NCBI GenBank assembly: GCA_028564705.1
Contig: JAPXFQ010002755.1
Coordinates: 1,798,001-1,862,000, forward strand
DNA length: 64,000 nucleotides
Origin: Apricaphanius iberus
Lineage: Eukaryota > Chordata > Actinopteri > Cyprinodontiformes > Aphaniidae
Reading direction: 5' to 3'
A program made the translations under genes and the position numbers. The notes under the pieces are model-generated. The model searched no databases. It worked only from the letters and a program-made list of their open reading frames with translations, and was not told where the DNA came from. Positions within the stretch are counted from its first letter, which is position 1, and every line of letters starts with the position of its first letter. This document shows positions 12,745 through 25,300 of the stretch, piece by piece.

Positions 12745-13009
12745 AAGTCACCTTACATGGAATGGTAGAGCATTTTGAACTTCTAAACGACTCAGCTGAA
12801 ATGTTAAAACTCATCAAAAGCTGCTCCATATATACAGATAATTAAAATTAAATACAGTAGCTCAAGAATCATAAATACAAAAACTGTACAAACGCGCCCC
12901 CCCCCCCCCCCCTTTCATATCCCATATTATTCTTCATGAATGTACAAGTTCAAGTTTCTCACTAGTGTTCCGTAAAGTGTTGATGCCCAGTTTGTGCCTT
13001 GCTGGGTTC

Positions 13010-13318
13010 TCATGTCTTGATAAGGCCCTCTAGAAAGTCTTTCTCCACCATCTCCTCGATGTTCTGTCGAGCTCGGCTCCAGAACACCTTCTGGCTCTCC
13101 AGCTTTTGGCCCTCCTTGTTGCCGGGGAAGGATGAATCTGTGGGGTTGTGGGTGTAGAGGGCGCCCGATCGGCAGCTTGCCTTGCTGTTAAACACCTGGC
13201 TGAGGAGGTTGAAGAAGGGCAGCAGCTGCTCCATGCTCCGGATGACGTAGAGGGTCAGCATCAAGTTACCCGGCTCCCAGGGTAAGGTTTTAGTGGAACA
13301 GTCCTCTTCTGGGTTTTT
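13010..13318 (-). CDS. dop1a: dop1a exon 36 (stop codon)
   Basis: Residues 2364-2465 and TGA. The sequence includes [20 protein letters not shown] and ends [20 protein letters not shown] then GLIKT. Acceptor GCCATAG. The 3' UTR continues left of 13010. Confidence 0.95.
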   Translation of the reverse strand, partial: KNPEEDCSTKTLPWEPGNLMLTLYVIRSMEQLLPFFNLLSQVFNSKASCRSGALYTHNPTDSSFPGNKEGQKLESQKVFWSRARQNIEEMVEKDFLEGLIKT

Positions 13319-16300
13319 CTATGGCAAACAGAAAAACTGCTTAGAGGAAAGGAAAATTCATCCCATGGGGCTTATGTAAAGCAAGAGATACCTTCGCTCG
13401 TTTTCTTAACAGCTTCACCAGACGAACCACGTAGGGCTTGAACTCCCTCTGATGGGTCCCCTGACGCCTCACCTCCAACCCTGAATCGTCTGAAGCCTCA
13501 GGAATAAAGGCCCAGCGGTACCTGGAACGAGGGGGACAATGGATTTAAAGGGGAAGTAAGGTTTTTTTTTCTCTCCAACCTGGACCTTATTTATAGCCTG
13601 CATAACATTAATTTACTCAACCAGACTAATTTCGAGCCACTTTGAGTCCTTCAGGAGAACTTTATATCCATTTGCATTCAGCGATTTACAATCAGTGTAT
13701 ATACATATAATGAGAGTTGTGGGGGCAGGCAAGTGAAACCTCTAAATAAGGCATTATCTGCAACAGAACTCCTTTACTTCACCAATGTTTTGTTAGGAAT
13801 CGATAACACTATTCCCCTGAGAGTTTGGAGTGTCTCTGAGGTGCTTTGTTGCCGTCTTGCCGGTCGCTTTAAAGGCTTTTAATCCAGCCACATCAACGTT
13901 TGATTTCAGTTACGTCACTGCCAAGCAGCATCCCAGTTATAGTCTGAGCAGTGCTTTCAGTCTGTGCTCAATGATGGTGAGTTACACAGGACCTGCTACT
14001 AAAAACATCAACATGGGCTATTTGTGCTTTTCCAAATCACACCAACTAAGCTACCAATTGGCCTAAATTCAGCTTCCACAGGCTCCCTATTCTGAAACCT
14101 GTTTAGACTACAGCTGCAATGGTGGATGGCTGCGATGTCATTTTCATCACCAGTTAATGTAAGTTGGATTCAGTTGGATTAAAAGCCTGACAACAATGCA
14201 GCACCTCAGACTATCCACACCCACAGGGAAATAGTGCTGGCAACTGATAACAAAACTGGTGAAATGAAGGAGTTTTAGGGCAGATAATGCCTTATTTAGA
14301 GACGGCAGTGCCTTGTCTGGGTGAGTAAATGAACGTAGTGCGTGCTATAAATAAAGTCAAAGTTGGAAAAAAATGAACTCCCCCTTTAAGGAATCCCAAC
14401 TACAACAGGGACACAGTTCTAAACCCTCGTTTATGCTTTTCCGTCTCCGTAGACACGCAGCGTCCGTCAAAGCAAAGTATCCGTCAAAGCAAGGGCTCTC
14501 CGTCACCTACGCAACGACGGACGAAGTAGAGCCCAATTTTTCAAATATCCATCGAACGCAACAGAAAGGACACACACCTGTGATTGGTCAGCCCAACTTC
14601 AGCCACAGATCATTTCACCAGGTCGGATGTCTATTGTCAGTGTAATTTGCAGTCAAAGCAGCTTCTCGCCACCAGATGCTTTATATGCCAAGGACAATTG
14701 ATCTAATCTGGTCTTTTGGCATTTTTGACCAACAGGAGATGTAGTGAACAACAAAACACACCACTGTGTATGTTTACACGTTTGTAGAGCATTCTATGAG
14801 CTGCACTTCTAGTAAAAAGTAAGAACTCGCTCTCTGTTGGCCATTGGCTCAAGTGGAAACGTTTTTACACTTCGTGTATACATGTGTGTGGGTGTGTGTG
14901 CGCAAACTCGCTGACGAAGAATAAACTAGGCTTTACGCTTATACAGTGACATCTCAATAAATAAGATCTTTAAAATGTGAATTTATTTTAGTAACTTAAA
15001 TCTAAATATTAATTTACTTCAAGGCATATTTTAAATGTTTTTCTGTTATGTTGATGATAGCTGACAGATGATGTAAAGCTTGAAATAAGGCGTGTGCCGG
15101 TACACCTAGCTGTATTTAAATGTTTCAGTACGGAGGTGTCGGTCCGGTACACACTTTCGTAGTTTCTAATCGGACGCCTAACTGCGTTGCACATTAGCCA
15201 AAAACATGCTAACCAAACACAGTGGAGCACAGCTACTCGTTATGGCCAGCAGGAGCTCAAATACCCTCCTTGGTTAATAAAGTCTCCTGTTTGGGAAAAT
15301 TCAGCTTCCTGATGAAATATGAGAATGGGGGAAAAAATACGTGGATAAGACGAAAGCAGTGTGCCGGTGTTACGTCGATTCGAGTTCCCCCATCCAAGTG
15401 GCAAAAAGGAACTGTGAGGGCTGTTAATCAGAGGGGAAACACTGACTGACGGTCCTCTCAGGATTGGTTCCCCTTAGACTAAATTGGTAAAATAAAATTA
15501 TTTGTTTAAACTGTGCAGAATGACTTGTTTGTGGGTAACAAGTTATGACAATTTTTTTTGTTACATTCTTGTTTTAATGATTTAATGCAAGTAAAGTTTC
15601 ACTTGAAATATAATTAAAGTATTACCTGTTTGCGCAACAGAAATTTTTTTGTTTTTCATTTTTTTAATCGTCTTGAAAATCAACCAAACAGTGATATTAA
15701 TCAAGGTAACAGGGATTTTTGGTGTACCGGCACATCCCTAATTCAAATGCATCTCTGTGTATTGACTTTATTTGGGAATTTACTGAACTGAATTAGCTTT
15801 TGTATGATGCTCGAATTGATGAATGTGTATGGTCTTAATTCTTTCACTCATCCCCATCACATGCAAAGTCTAGAGTGCAGCAGGTTTATCTGCACTGACA
15901 TCTGGAACTGAGGCAGACTCTCAGGAGGCAGGGCTAAGGCAAGGTCCAGGAACTTGCAAGCAGAGAGGTAGAGGTTGAGCCAGCGTTGGCTGTTGTAGGA
16001 CGTGGAGAAGCCGTTCCCTCCAGAATAGGTGGTCTCCAACCCAGCAACCGATGGTCCTGATGTCCTAGAAAGCAGTCATTGGGTTAGTATGCTTGCTTCT
16101 TTGTTTTCAAAATCTGTTAGGCAATTTTTACATTTCACAGTTTGAAAATCTGCTTGACTGATTTACTACTCCACTGTGTAAGGACACTACTGTATATTTA
16201 TTCAGGGGGAAGCAATGGACTTTGGGCAGCTTGCTTACAGAGATGTCCAATTCCCAATCGCATTATCTGGGTAGCTTAGTCGAGCTTCTGAAACTCCAGT

Positions 16301-19300
16301 TCTGTTCGATCCAAGCTGGACTAAGGTGTATACATGCATTTCAAAAGTCTCATTTCAGTCAGGTAATAATGCGACTTTCTCTTGCTGCATGTAAACACAC
16401 TAACTGAACTGTTGAAGGATTTTGTTTTATAAAAATGAAAAAATACACAACTTGACTAATTACAGAACTGTATCTTTATTATCATAATTTCCTAATATAT
16501 TACAAAAAACTTTAGATTAGACATTGGATTGGTCATTAGATTGGACAAAAGCAAAACAAAATGTGAGATTTTAATTGGCAGTCAGTGTGGGTTTATATCC
16601 AACAGGTTAACACCTATTGCATTAACATAACTAATTGAAGAAATAAATTCTATTGATTGAAAAAATAAAAACATGCTGTTAGAATCTTTGACTTAAAAAA
16701 GGGGTTCGATAGAATCAGATCGTACTGGGAAAACTGGAAAGATAAGGTATCAGAAGTTTGGCAACTGATTGGGTGAAGAGTTATTTAAGTGGCAATTTGT
16801 GAAGATGGCTGAACAACAGTCAGTACCTTTAGACATTACCCGTGGAGTCCCCCAGGGGTCTGTATTGTAACCACAGCTGTTCATATTGCAACTCAATGAC
16901 ATCTGTCAATCTTCACATTTAATAGGACTTATTTTATTTACTACAATGTTTTGTGAGGGAGAGTATCTCCAGCAGCACTTAGACCTGATTACTGAAACTT
17001 GGGTTGAAAGAAATAAATTATCACTAAATTGAATGAAAACCAAGTATGATATTTAGTAATAATAGAAACTGAATCAAAGTGAACAATTAATAAAATTGAA
17101 ATAGAAAGGATAATGCCCGACAAGGTGTCAATTACCAGAAAATAATGACGCGGAGGCCATTATTATCTGATAATGGACACCTCAAAGGGCATTATCCCGC
17201 TAATACCATGGTCACTTGCGAAAGAAAGAAATATTTAATCAATTAATAATACTTGAATGTGTTTTAGAGTTGAAATCGTGACTTTTTTTTATAAGTCGAG
17301 CGCACAATCTAATATCTCCCGTATACAGGCGTTGCCACAGCGATGAGTCAACTGTGAAGTAACGTTGAGTCTCCGTTGCCATTTGAGCCAGCGCAATAAT
17401 TTAGAACCGTCATCATGCAATTTGACGGGACGCCTTTCCTAGGTATACATTATTACTTTTTAACGTACACCCTCCAGCCAATAGGAATCGAGTATTCACC
17501 CAAACCATGGTATAATGAGGTGATAATTGATGATAAAATATGCTGGAAACTTCATTTTAAAAATATCAAATTGGTGACTTCGGAATATTTAATTTGCGGA
17601 AATGTTCTATGACTTTAAAACTTTGGCACACTGGAGACCGGACTGACAAGTGCTACTTTTGCCAGTGGAATGCAGATTCAACATTCAGAGCAACATTAAA
17701 ACAGCCATGAGAAGTTGTCTATTTCATCGTTTATATATTACTGGGACACTCTGCTCAGCTTGTTTGAAGAAAATAGTTATAAATGACTAAAAAAATAAAT
17801 GGTATTGAGCGTTTAGTCATTGCTATTTAAAAACTTTTAGTGATGGGAAAAATAAAAAATAAACATTTTCCTGTCAACAAGAATTCCTAATGGACCTCTG
17901 ATATCCATCTATTTATCTATCTTTTTATATTTGTTCTATTGCAAAGTAACGACTTCATGAAGATTTATATCATGTTTGCTGCTTTGTTTTGTAATGTTTA
18001 ATTATGCAGATATTAGTTACTGGAACTGTAAACACACAGATAGGAATTTTACAAACCCTACTCTCTTTCATGTGTTTGAGTTATACATATGTTCATGCAT
18101 ATTTTAATATAGTTCAAATTAAATAAATGAAACAAAGAAAAAAACCTTGATATGTCCTCATCAGCTGTTAGCTCCTGCTCCATCAGCAGAAAGACCTGGA
18201 CCTTTAAAGACAAAAATATGAAAAAAAGTGAGGGAGACAGAAGGTGTGTGTGTGTGTGTAGAAGAAGCAACGCTTGAAGAAGAACAGGAGTTACCAGCTC
18301 AGTGATCATGGTAGGCCAGAGTGATGTGAGGTGTTGAGGTGACATGCGTAGCAGCAACACTCTGAAGAAAAGGAACACCTGAGCATGAAGGATGGGGACC
18401 TGAGGCAGACGCAGACTCTCCACCAGACGCTCTAAACACACACACAGACACAGATGAGACATATCTGCTTGATTAACCTCCAGATGAGCATTTCATGAAT
18501 CGGCATTCTTGTCTGTTTTAGAGTTTTGTGGGCAGTTAATTAAAATATTCTGATGCTGGAATAAAACCTGAGAGCAGTGAACAGATCTCTAAGGCAAAGT
18601 TCTGCCAGAGATCTGGCTTTATAATGTGAGTGTAAAGTTTTGTTGTGTTCACCTTGGATATCTGGCAGGTATTTCTGGTACTGGTCCACCTCGCTGCTGT
18701 AGATGGTAAAGGCCAGACGCTTGAGCAACATGGCCCTCTGCTCCAGCTCAGCATCTCTGTTGGTGAACAAACTCAGGGAGCTGCTCTGAGCGACTGCCAC
18801 CCGGGCTAAAAGCAGACGTTTTACACTCATTAACAGTGACATTTCAGAGGGTCCAAGATATGAATTAAACTGCAAACCTGAGAAGGTTTTTCTTTTATGC
18901 ACAATTATCCTGCCTATAAATGCCCTGTGACCGCAAATGGAAGAAACATATTTATAGACAGAAAATGTTACGCTTACTCATTAGGTCTCTAAATGTGGTC
19001 TTGTCATGAGTCATCAGGTGGTCAATGATGGCTCTCCAGCTAGAAAATGAGGGAAAATATGTTAAAGCAAACACAGTGAACTATATCTTGTAAGCATCAG
19101 GAGATGTATTTACAAACAGAGCAAAGAGTAAAATGTTCCGCCATTGCAATTTAGGTTGGTGGAGATGTGCTCTTACTGTAGGTCGTCTTATTGCTGGCTT
19201 TCTCTCTGTACAGCGCATTGTTTGACTGATAAGTCAGGTATAAAGCGCTTTATGAGTAAAGTTGCATGGCATTGTTATACAAAAATAGAAGCACATAAAC

Positions 19301-22300
19301 AGTGGAAGACGCCACAACATCATCTGCGATTTTACTGATTTAAGATCATCATTGAAAGTGCAATAAATAATCTTCATAGTTGGATCGTTGTGTTACCATA
19401 GAAACAGTCTGGCTATATGAATTTGATCTCCGAGCTTGTCTTTATCACAAATACAGCTCAGCAAATAACCAATGATCCATGATTGCTTTTAAGATTGGCC
19501 AATTAAATGTGCCCACTCTCCCAGATTCAACCAAGGGGGTGGGGAGTTCTTTACAGGAAGAGGGGCCCCTAATTAATGTTGCCCCATACAACCTCTAAAT
19601 ATTGGTCTAACTATTAAGAGAACAGCACTCGTCTCCCTGCGTTTGGCAACTGTTGAGTTGATGGTGGGGGTGTTATAGTGTGCTGTTCCACTTTAGGGAT
19701 GGATTACTGCATAAAACTCAATTAAACTTTAATTTGGAAATGAATCCCTAACAGCTCTCAAGAACATTTAAGAACCAGAGCAGACAGCCATTTTGTATAT
19801 ACTATATTTGGTCTTCTTTGTATGTTTTTATAAAAATAAAACAAATTCTACTGTACGTAAACATTGTGTTTCTCCTGTTATTCCACATATGAAGAGGTTC
19901 TGTGCTTACTGGCTGACACAAGAGGCATCCATCTGAAAGAAGGTGTGGTCCATGAAAAGGTCAAAGGCCTCCTTTTTCCAGGCACGCCGGGTGTACTGGT
20001 ACCCACTTAAGCTGCTCAACAGCTGGATGCAGGCTCGGTAGCTGGGAGCGTTGTGAGCACTGCAACATAAAAAAACAACTTTTTTTCAGCTAGGTTTGTC
20101 AGCTAGGGGCCATTTCAAGAACAAAGAGAATTGCTAACAGGTTGCGCAAATGGCAGCAGCCGTCTTACAGAAGGAATAAGACTAAAACAGAGATGCGCTG
20201 CGACGTCCAGAATCATTTAGTAAACATTGAAAGATGGCTACAGATGAACACAAGTTGTTTGAAACTGCTGTGGTCGCTATAATGAACGAGTTAGACTTGG
20301 CTTTTCATATAAAAGACGAACAGAAAACCACGCCTGAATTGTTTCTTTGCAAGGATAACGTTTTTGATGTTTTGTCGACTGGATAAGGCAAGATTCCAAT
20401 CTATCAGTTAGCTCATCTGGTAGCTTCGCTTACCGCTCTGGATAAATCACAACATGTATTTTTGGATTGGTCGTGGTGTTATCCGATGGCGTGCAGTGAG
20501 AGTTTCAAATGCATGTTTGGTTCCGCCCCTTGAGTTTGGCCCTTTTTCATTACTCGTTGCTAGACCCTTGATCTTTAGATTAGGGTCTGGATTTTTCCAG
20601 GCTAATATTCACCCCGAGATAAAAAAAAAAAAAAAAAATGTCTGTCATATTCCCCAGAGTTGGATAAATGAGGAAAAAAAAACAGCCCAGATCATTCTCC
20701 TGATCTCGCAGTAGTCCACTTACTTTAGCTTAGGATAAAACAATGTAAGTCAATGGGAAATACTAGTTCTCATTCACTAATGCTAAAGGCACTATACATG
20801 TAAAGCCGTAATATAAGGTATTATAAAAAGTTTAAGATTTCAAGTCTCAATTCATTTTGTCTGTTTTAAAACCGGTAAAATCCTATTTTACACCAACTTC
20901 TCAGTTATATTCACATTGAAGCAGCTCCTGAAATAGAAATATTGGAAACCCAAATTTACATAGATCAAAGTCAACCAATAATCTAAAATCAACCACAAAC
21001 GTCTAATAGATTCATCTAAATTTTCACATTTGGGACTTTATTGTGATTTAACAGCGTAAAATGAATGTCTTTACTAATGTAGTATTTTAACAATTTCCAA
21101 TTTGTAGCTTTTGTAAGGTCAGAAAGGTAAAGCTTTATTTAAAGAAGAAAAGCATTTTATAGGTCTTAAACTAAAAGGAAATAAAGACGGGAACCTGATG
21201 CACACCTGTGGTTTCGGAGGTAGGGAACTACGTAGTGCATGATATTAACCAGCAGTGGGATGACTTTTTCCTTCTCGTCACTGTAGAACACCATGTCCAA
21301 CAGATGAGCCAGCACCTAACAGAAAGATCAATATATCAATATAACTGGGGTGAACTGTGTCAGAGCCAAAGAGGCTGAGAAGTGATAAACGAGGCACAAA
21401 GCAGGTGTTTTAATCCGCAGAGCAAAATGTTTTTTGATGCAGAGCTTTGCTCAAACTCATAAATCTAAAGCTGTGATGTAACTGAAACACAGGCAACATG
21501 TTCATAATTAAACTCGCACTAAGCTTTCATTGCCATGGTGCAAAAGAAAAAAATAAATGTTCACAGTGACTCAAACTGTCCACATCCTCCACAGCCAGAA
21601 AAAAAACAGACCCATGATTTATGGTCCTTTGATGACGTGTGAGGAGCAGGAGTGCGTGGTGCCTGGAAGTCTAATCTAAAGACCTCAGATGTTCTGTGTT
21701 AGCGCGGTGCTGGTGCGGAGGAGAACAGGATCTAAAAACTGCCAGTAAAAATGAGCAGCTGAAATCAAGCGACCGATGTGGATGGTCGGGTCACAGGGAC
21801 TCGTGTTTACCTCGGCCAGCAGTGTGAGGGCGTGAACACTGTACACAGATGGAGTGAAGCTGGAGGCCTCCATCACTGTGAGCATTAGGTCTACAAAACA
21901 CATACAGCAAACATTAGCAGCAGCTACAAAGCTCATGACTAAACTGCCATGCTGAAGCATCCCAAAGCGTTCACAAAGTAAAGCTACATTTGTTTCATAT
22001 TCAGATGCAGTGGGGCAAAAAAAAGTATTTAGTCAGCCGCTAATTGTGCACGTTCTCCCACTTAAGATGAGAGAGGCCTGTAATTTTCATCGTAGGTCTA
22101 TCTGAACTATGAGAGACATAATGAGAAGAAAAAATAAAAATCAGAAAAGCGCAAGATCTAATTTTTCAAAAAATGTTTTGGAAAATATGGTGGAAAATAA
22201 ATACTTTGTCACCTACAAACAAGCAAGATTTCTGTCTCTCCCAGACCTGTAACTTCTTCTCTGTCCTCCACTCGTTACCTGTATTAATGGCACCTGTTTA

Positions 22301-25300
22301 AACTCGTTATCAGTATAAAAGACACCTGTTCACAACTGAACTCTGAAGTTTGCTACAGAGCACTTGGATAATCAAGAAGTGGACTGGGAGAATGTCACAT
22401 AATGAGATGAAATTAAAATAGAACTTTTTGGTAAAACTTTACTTGTCGTGTTTGGAGGTGAAAGAACACCATATCTACTATGAAGCATTGGGGGTGGAAA
22501 CATCATGCTTTGGGGCTGTTTTTATGTAAACAGACCAGGACGACTGATCTGTATAAAGGAAAGGAGGAATACGGCCATGAATCCTGACATTCTGAGTGAA
22601 AAACCCCTACCATCGGCAAGGGCATTAAAGATGAAACGTGGCTGGGTCTTTCAGCATGACAATGATCCCAAACACACCGCCAGGTAACGGAGTGGCTTTG
22701 TAAAAAGGATTTCAAGGTCCTGAAGTGGCCTAGCCAGTCTCCAGATCTCAATCCCATAGAAAATCTTTGGAGTTGAAAATCTGTGTTGCCCTGCGACAGC
22801 CCCAAATCGTCACTGCTCTAGAGGAGATCTGCAATGCCAAAATACTAGAAACGTTGTCCCAAAACCTTGTTAAATATGTACAGGAAACATTTGACCAACA
22901 AAGGGTATATACAGACGTGGACAAAATTTTTGGTACCCTTCATTAAATCAAAGAAAAACTCATAATGGTAACAGAAATAACTTTAATCTGACAAAAGTAA
23001 TAATAAATAAAAATTATATAAATGTTGACCAATGAAAGTCAGACATTGCTTTTCATCCATGCTTCAACGGAATTATTTAAAAATAAATGCATGAAACAGG
23101 CCTGGACAAAAATGATGGTACCCCTAGAAAAGAATGAAAATAATGTGACCAAAGGGACATGTTAATCCAAGGTATGTCCACTAATCAGCATCCTAGGTGT
23201 CTACAATCCTGTAATCACTCAGTGGGCCTATATATAGGACTCCAGGTAGTCACTGTGTTGTTTGGTGACGTGGTGTGTACCACACTCAATATAAACCAGA
23301 GGAAGCAAAGGAAAGAGTTGTCTCAGGAGATGAGAAAGAAAATCATAGACAAGCATGTTAACTGTAAAGGCTATAAGACCATCTCCAAGCAGCTAGATGT
23401 TTCTGTGACTACAGCTGCACATGTCATTCAGTAATGTACGATCCATGGGACTGTAGCCAACCTCCCTGGACGTGGCTGCAGGAGGAAAATTGATGACAGA
23501 TCAAAGAGACGGATAATCCAAATGGTAACAAAAGAGCCTAGAAAGACTTCAAAATAGATCCAAGCTGAACTTTATGCTCAAGGAATATTCTGGGAGAATG
23601 TCCTTTGGACAGATGAGACAGAAATTTTACTTTTTGCCAAGGCATCAGCTCTATGTTCACAGACGGAAAAATTAAGCATATCTAGAAAAGAACACGGTCC
23701 CTATTGTGAAACATGGGGGAGGCTCGGTTATGTTCTGGGGCTGATTTGCTGCATCTGACATAGGGTGTCTTGAATCTGTGCAGGGTACAATGAAATCTCA
23801 AGACTATCAGGGGATTCTAGAGAGAAATGTGCTGGCCAGTGTCAGAAAGCATGGTCTCAGTCGCAGGTCACGTGTCTTACAACAGGAAAATGACCCAAAA
23901 CACACAGCTAAAAACACCCAAGAAGGGCTAAGAGGAAAACACTGACCTTCTATGAGCCCTGATCTCAATCCTATTGAGCATCTTTGGAAGGAGCTGAAAC
24001 ATGCTGTCTGGTAAAAGGCGCCCTTCAAACCGGAAACAACTAGAACAGTTTGCTCATGAGGAGTGGGCCAAAATACCTGCTGAGAGGTGCAGAAGTCTCA
24101 TTGACAGTTAGAGGAATCATTTGATTACAGTGATTGCCTCAAAAGGTTGTGCAACCAAATATTAAGTTGTGGGTACCATTTTTGTCCAGGCCTGTTTCAT
24201 GCATTTATTTTTTAAATAATTCCGTTGAAGCATGGATGAAAAGCAATGTCTGACTTTCATTGGTCAACATTTATATAATTTTTATTTACTATTACTTTTG
24301 TCAGATTAAAGTTATTTCTGTTACTATTATGAGTTTTTCTTTGATTTAATGAAGGGTACCAACAATTTTGTCCACGTCTGTATTAGTATTGAGAGAAACT
24401 TTTGTTATTGACCACCTCATTTTTCATCATAATTTGCAAATAAGATATTCAAAAATCAGACAATGTGATTTTTCTAGTTTTTGTTTCTCGTTTCATCTCT
24501 CATTGTTGAGGTTTAGAGCACTTCTGATGAAAATTACAGCCACCTCACCTTTTTCATTGGGAGATCTTGAACAATGAGTAGCTGAATAAATACGTTTTTG
24601 CCCCACTGTACAAACTCAAACCATGTCAGCATTTCATTCGTGAAGACTCGACATAAATGTCTGTCAGCTTCTAAATACAGGCTGAAACTGATGTTTAATG
24701 CAAAGTCAAAACAGTGCAGGGACAATTTTCTTATGGAGTCTCAAGACTTTGAGATAAAACGTTTGGTAATGACGTACCTTCTACATCTGCTTCCAGGTTG
24801 GTTCTATCCACAACAATTTGAGGAGACGCCTTCACCTCCAGGTTTCTCCTCAGCCACGTGGTCTGTTCCAAAGAGGAGCCTGCGATGGTGCCGATTGCCT
24901 CCACCACCTTATGAGTCACATCCTAAATAAAGAAAAATATTTTCCTAAATTAAACCTTCCAACCATAATGCCTCTCCAAGGAACACAACCATCCTACATT
25001 ACTGTGCTTTACAGAATCTTTACAGTATTTCGTAGGCTTCTAATATGCACGATTGTTTTCTTTTTGGGACAAAAATTGGTCAAAATAGAAATCCCCAAAT
25101 ATTGAATATATTGAAAATATTGATAACCCTTTCACCTATTCACAATTTGCCAAGTAGACCATAGATTTCAATAGATTTTATCAAGATTTTATGATGCAGA
25201 AGGTTAGAATGGTATAGTCAAAGTCCGGATGTCCAATCTAACAGATAATCTGCAGCATTAGATTGAGCTCCAAGTGGAATGAAAGGTGGTTCTATAAAAT

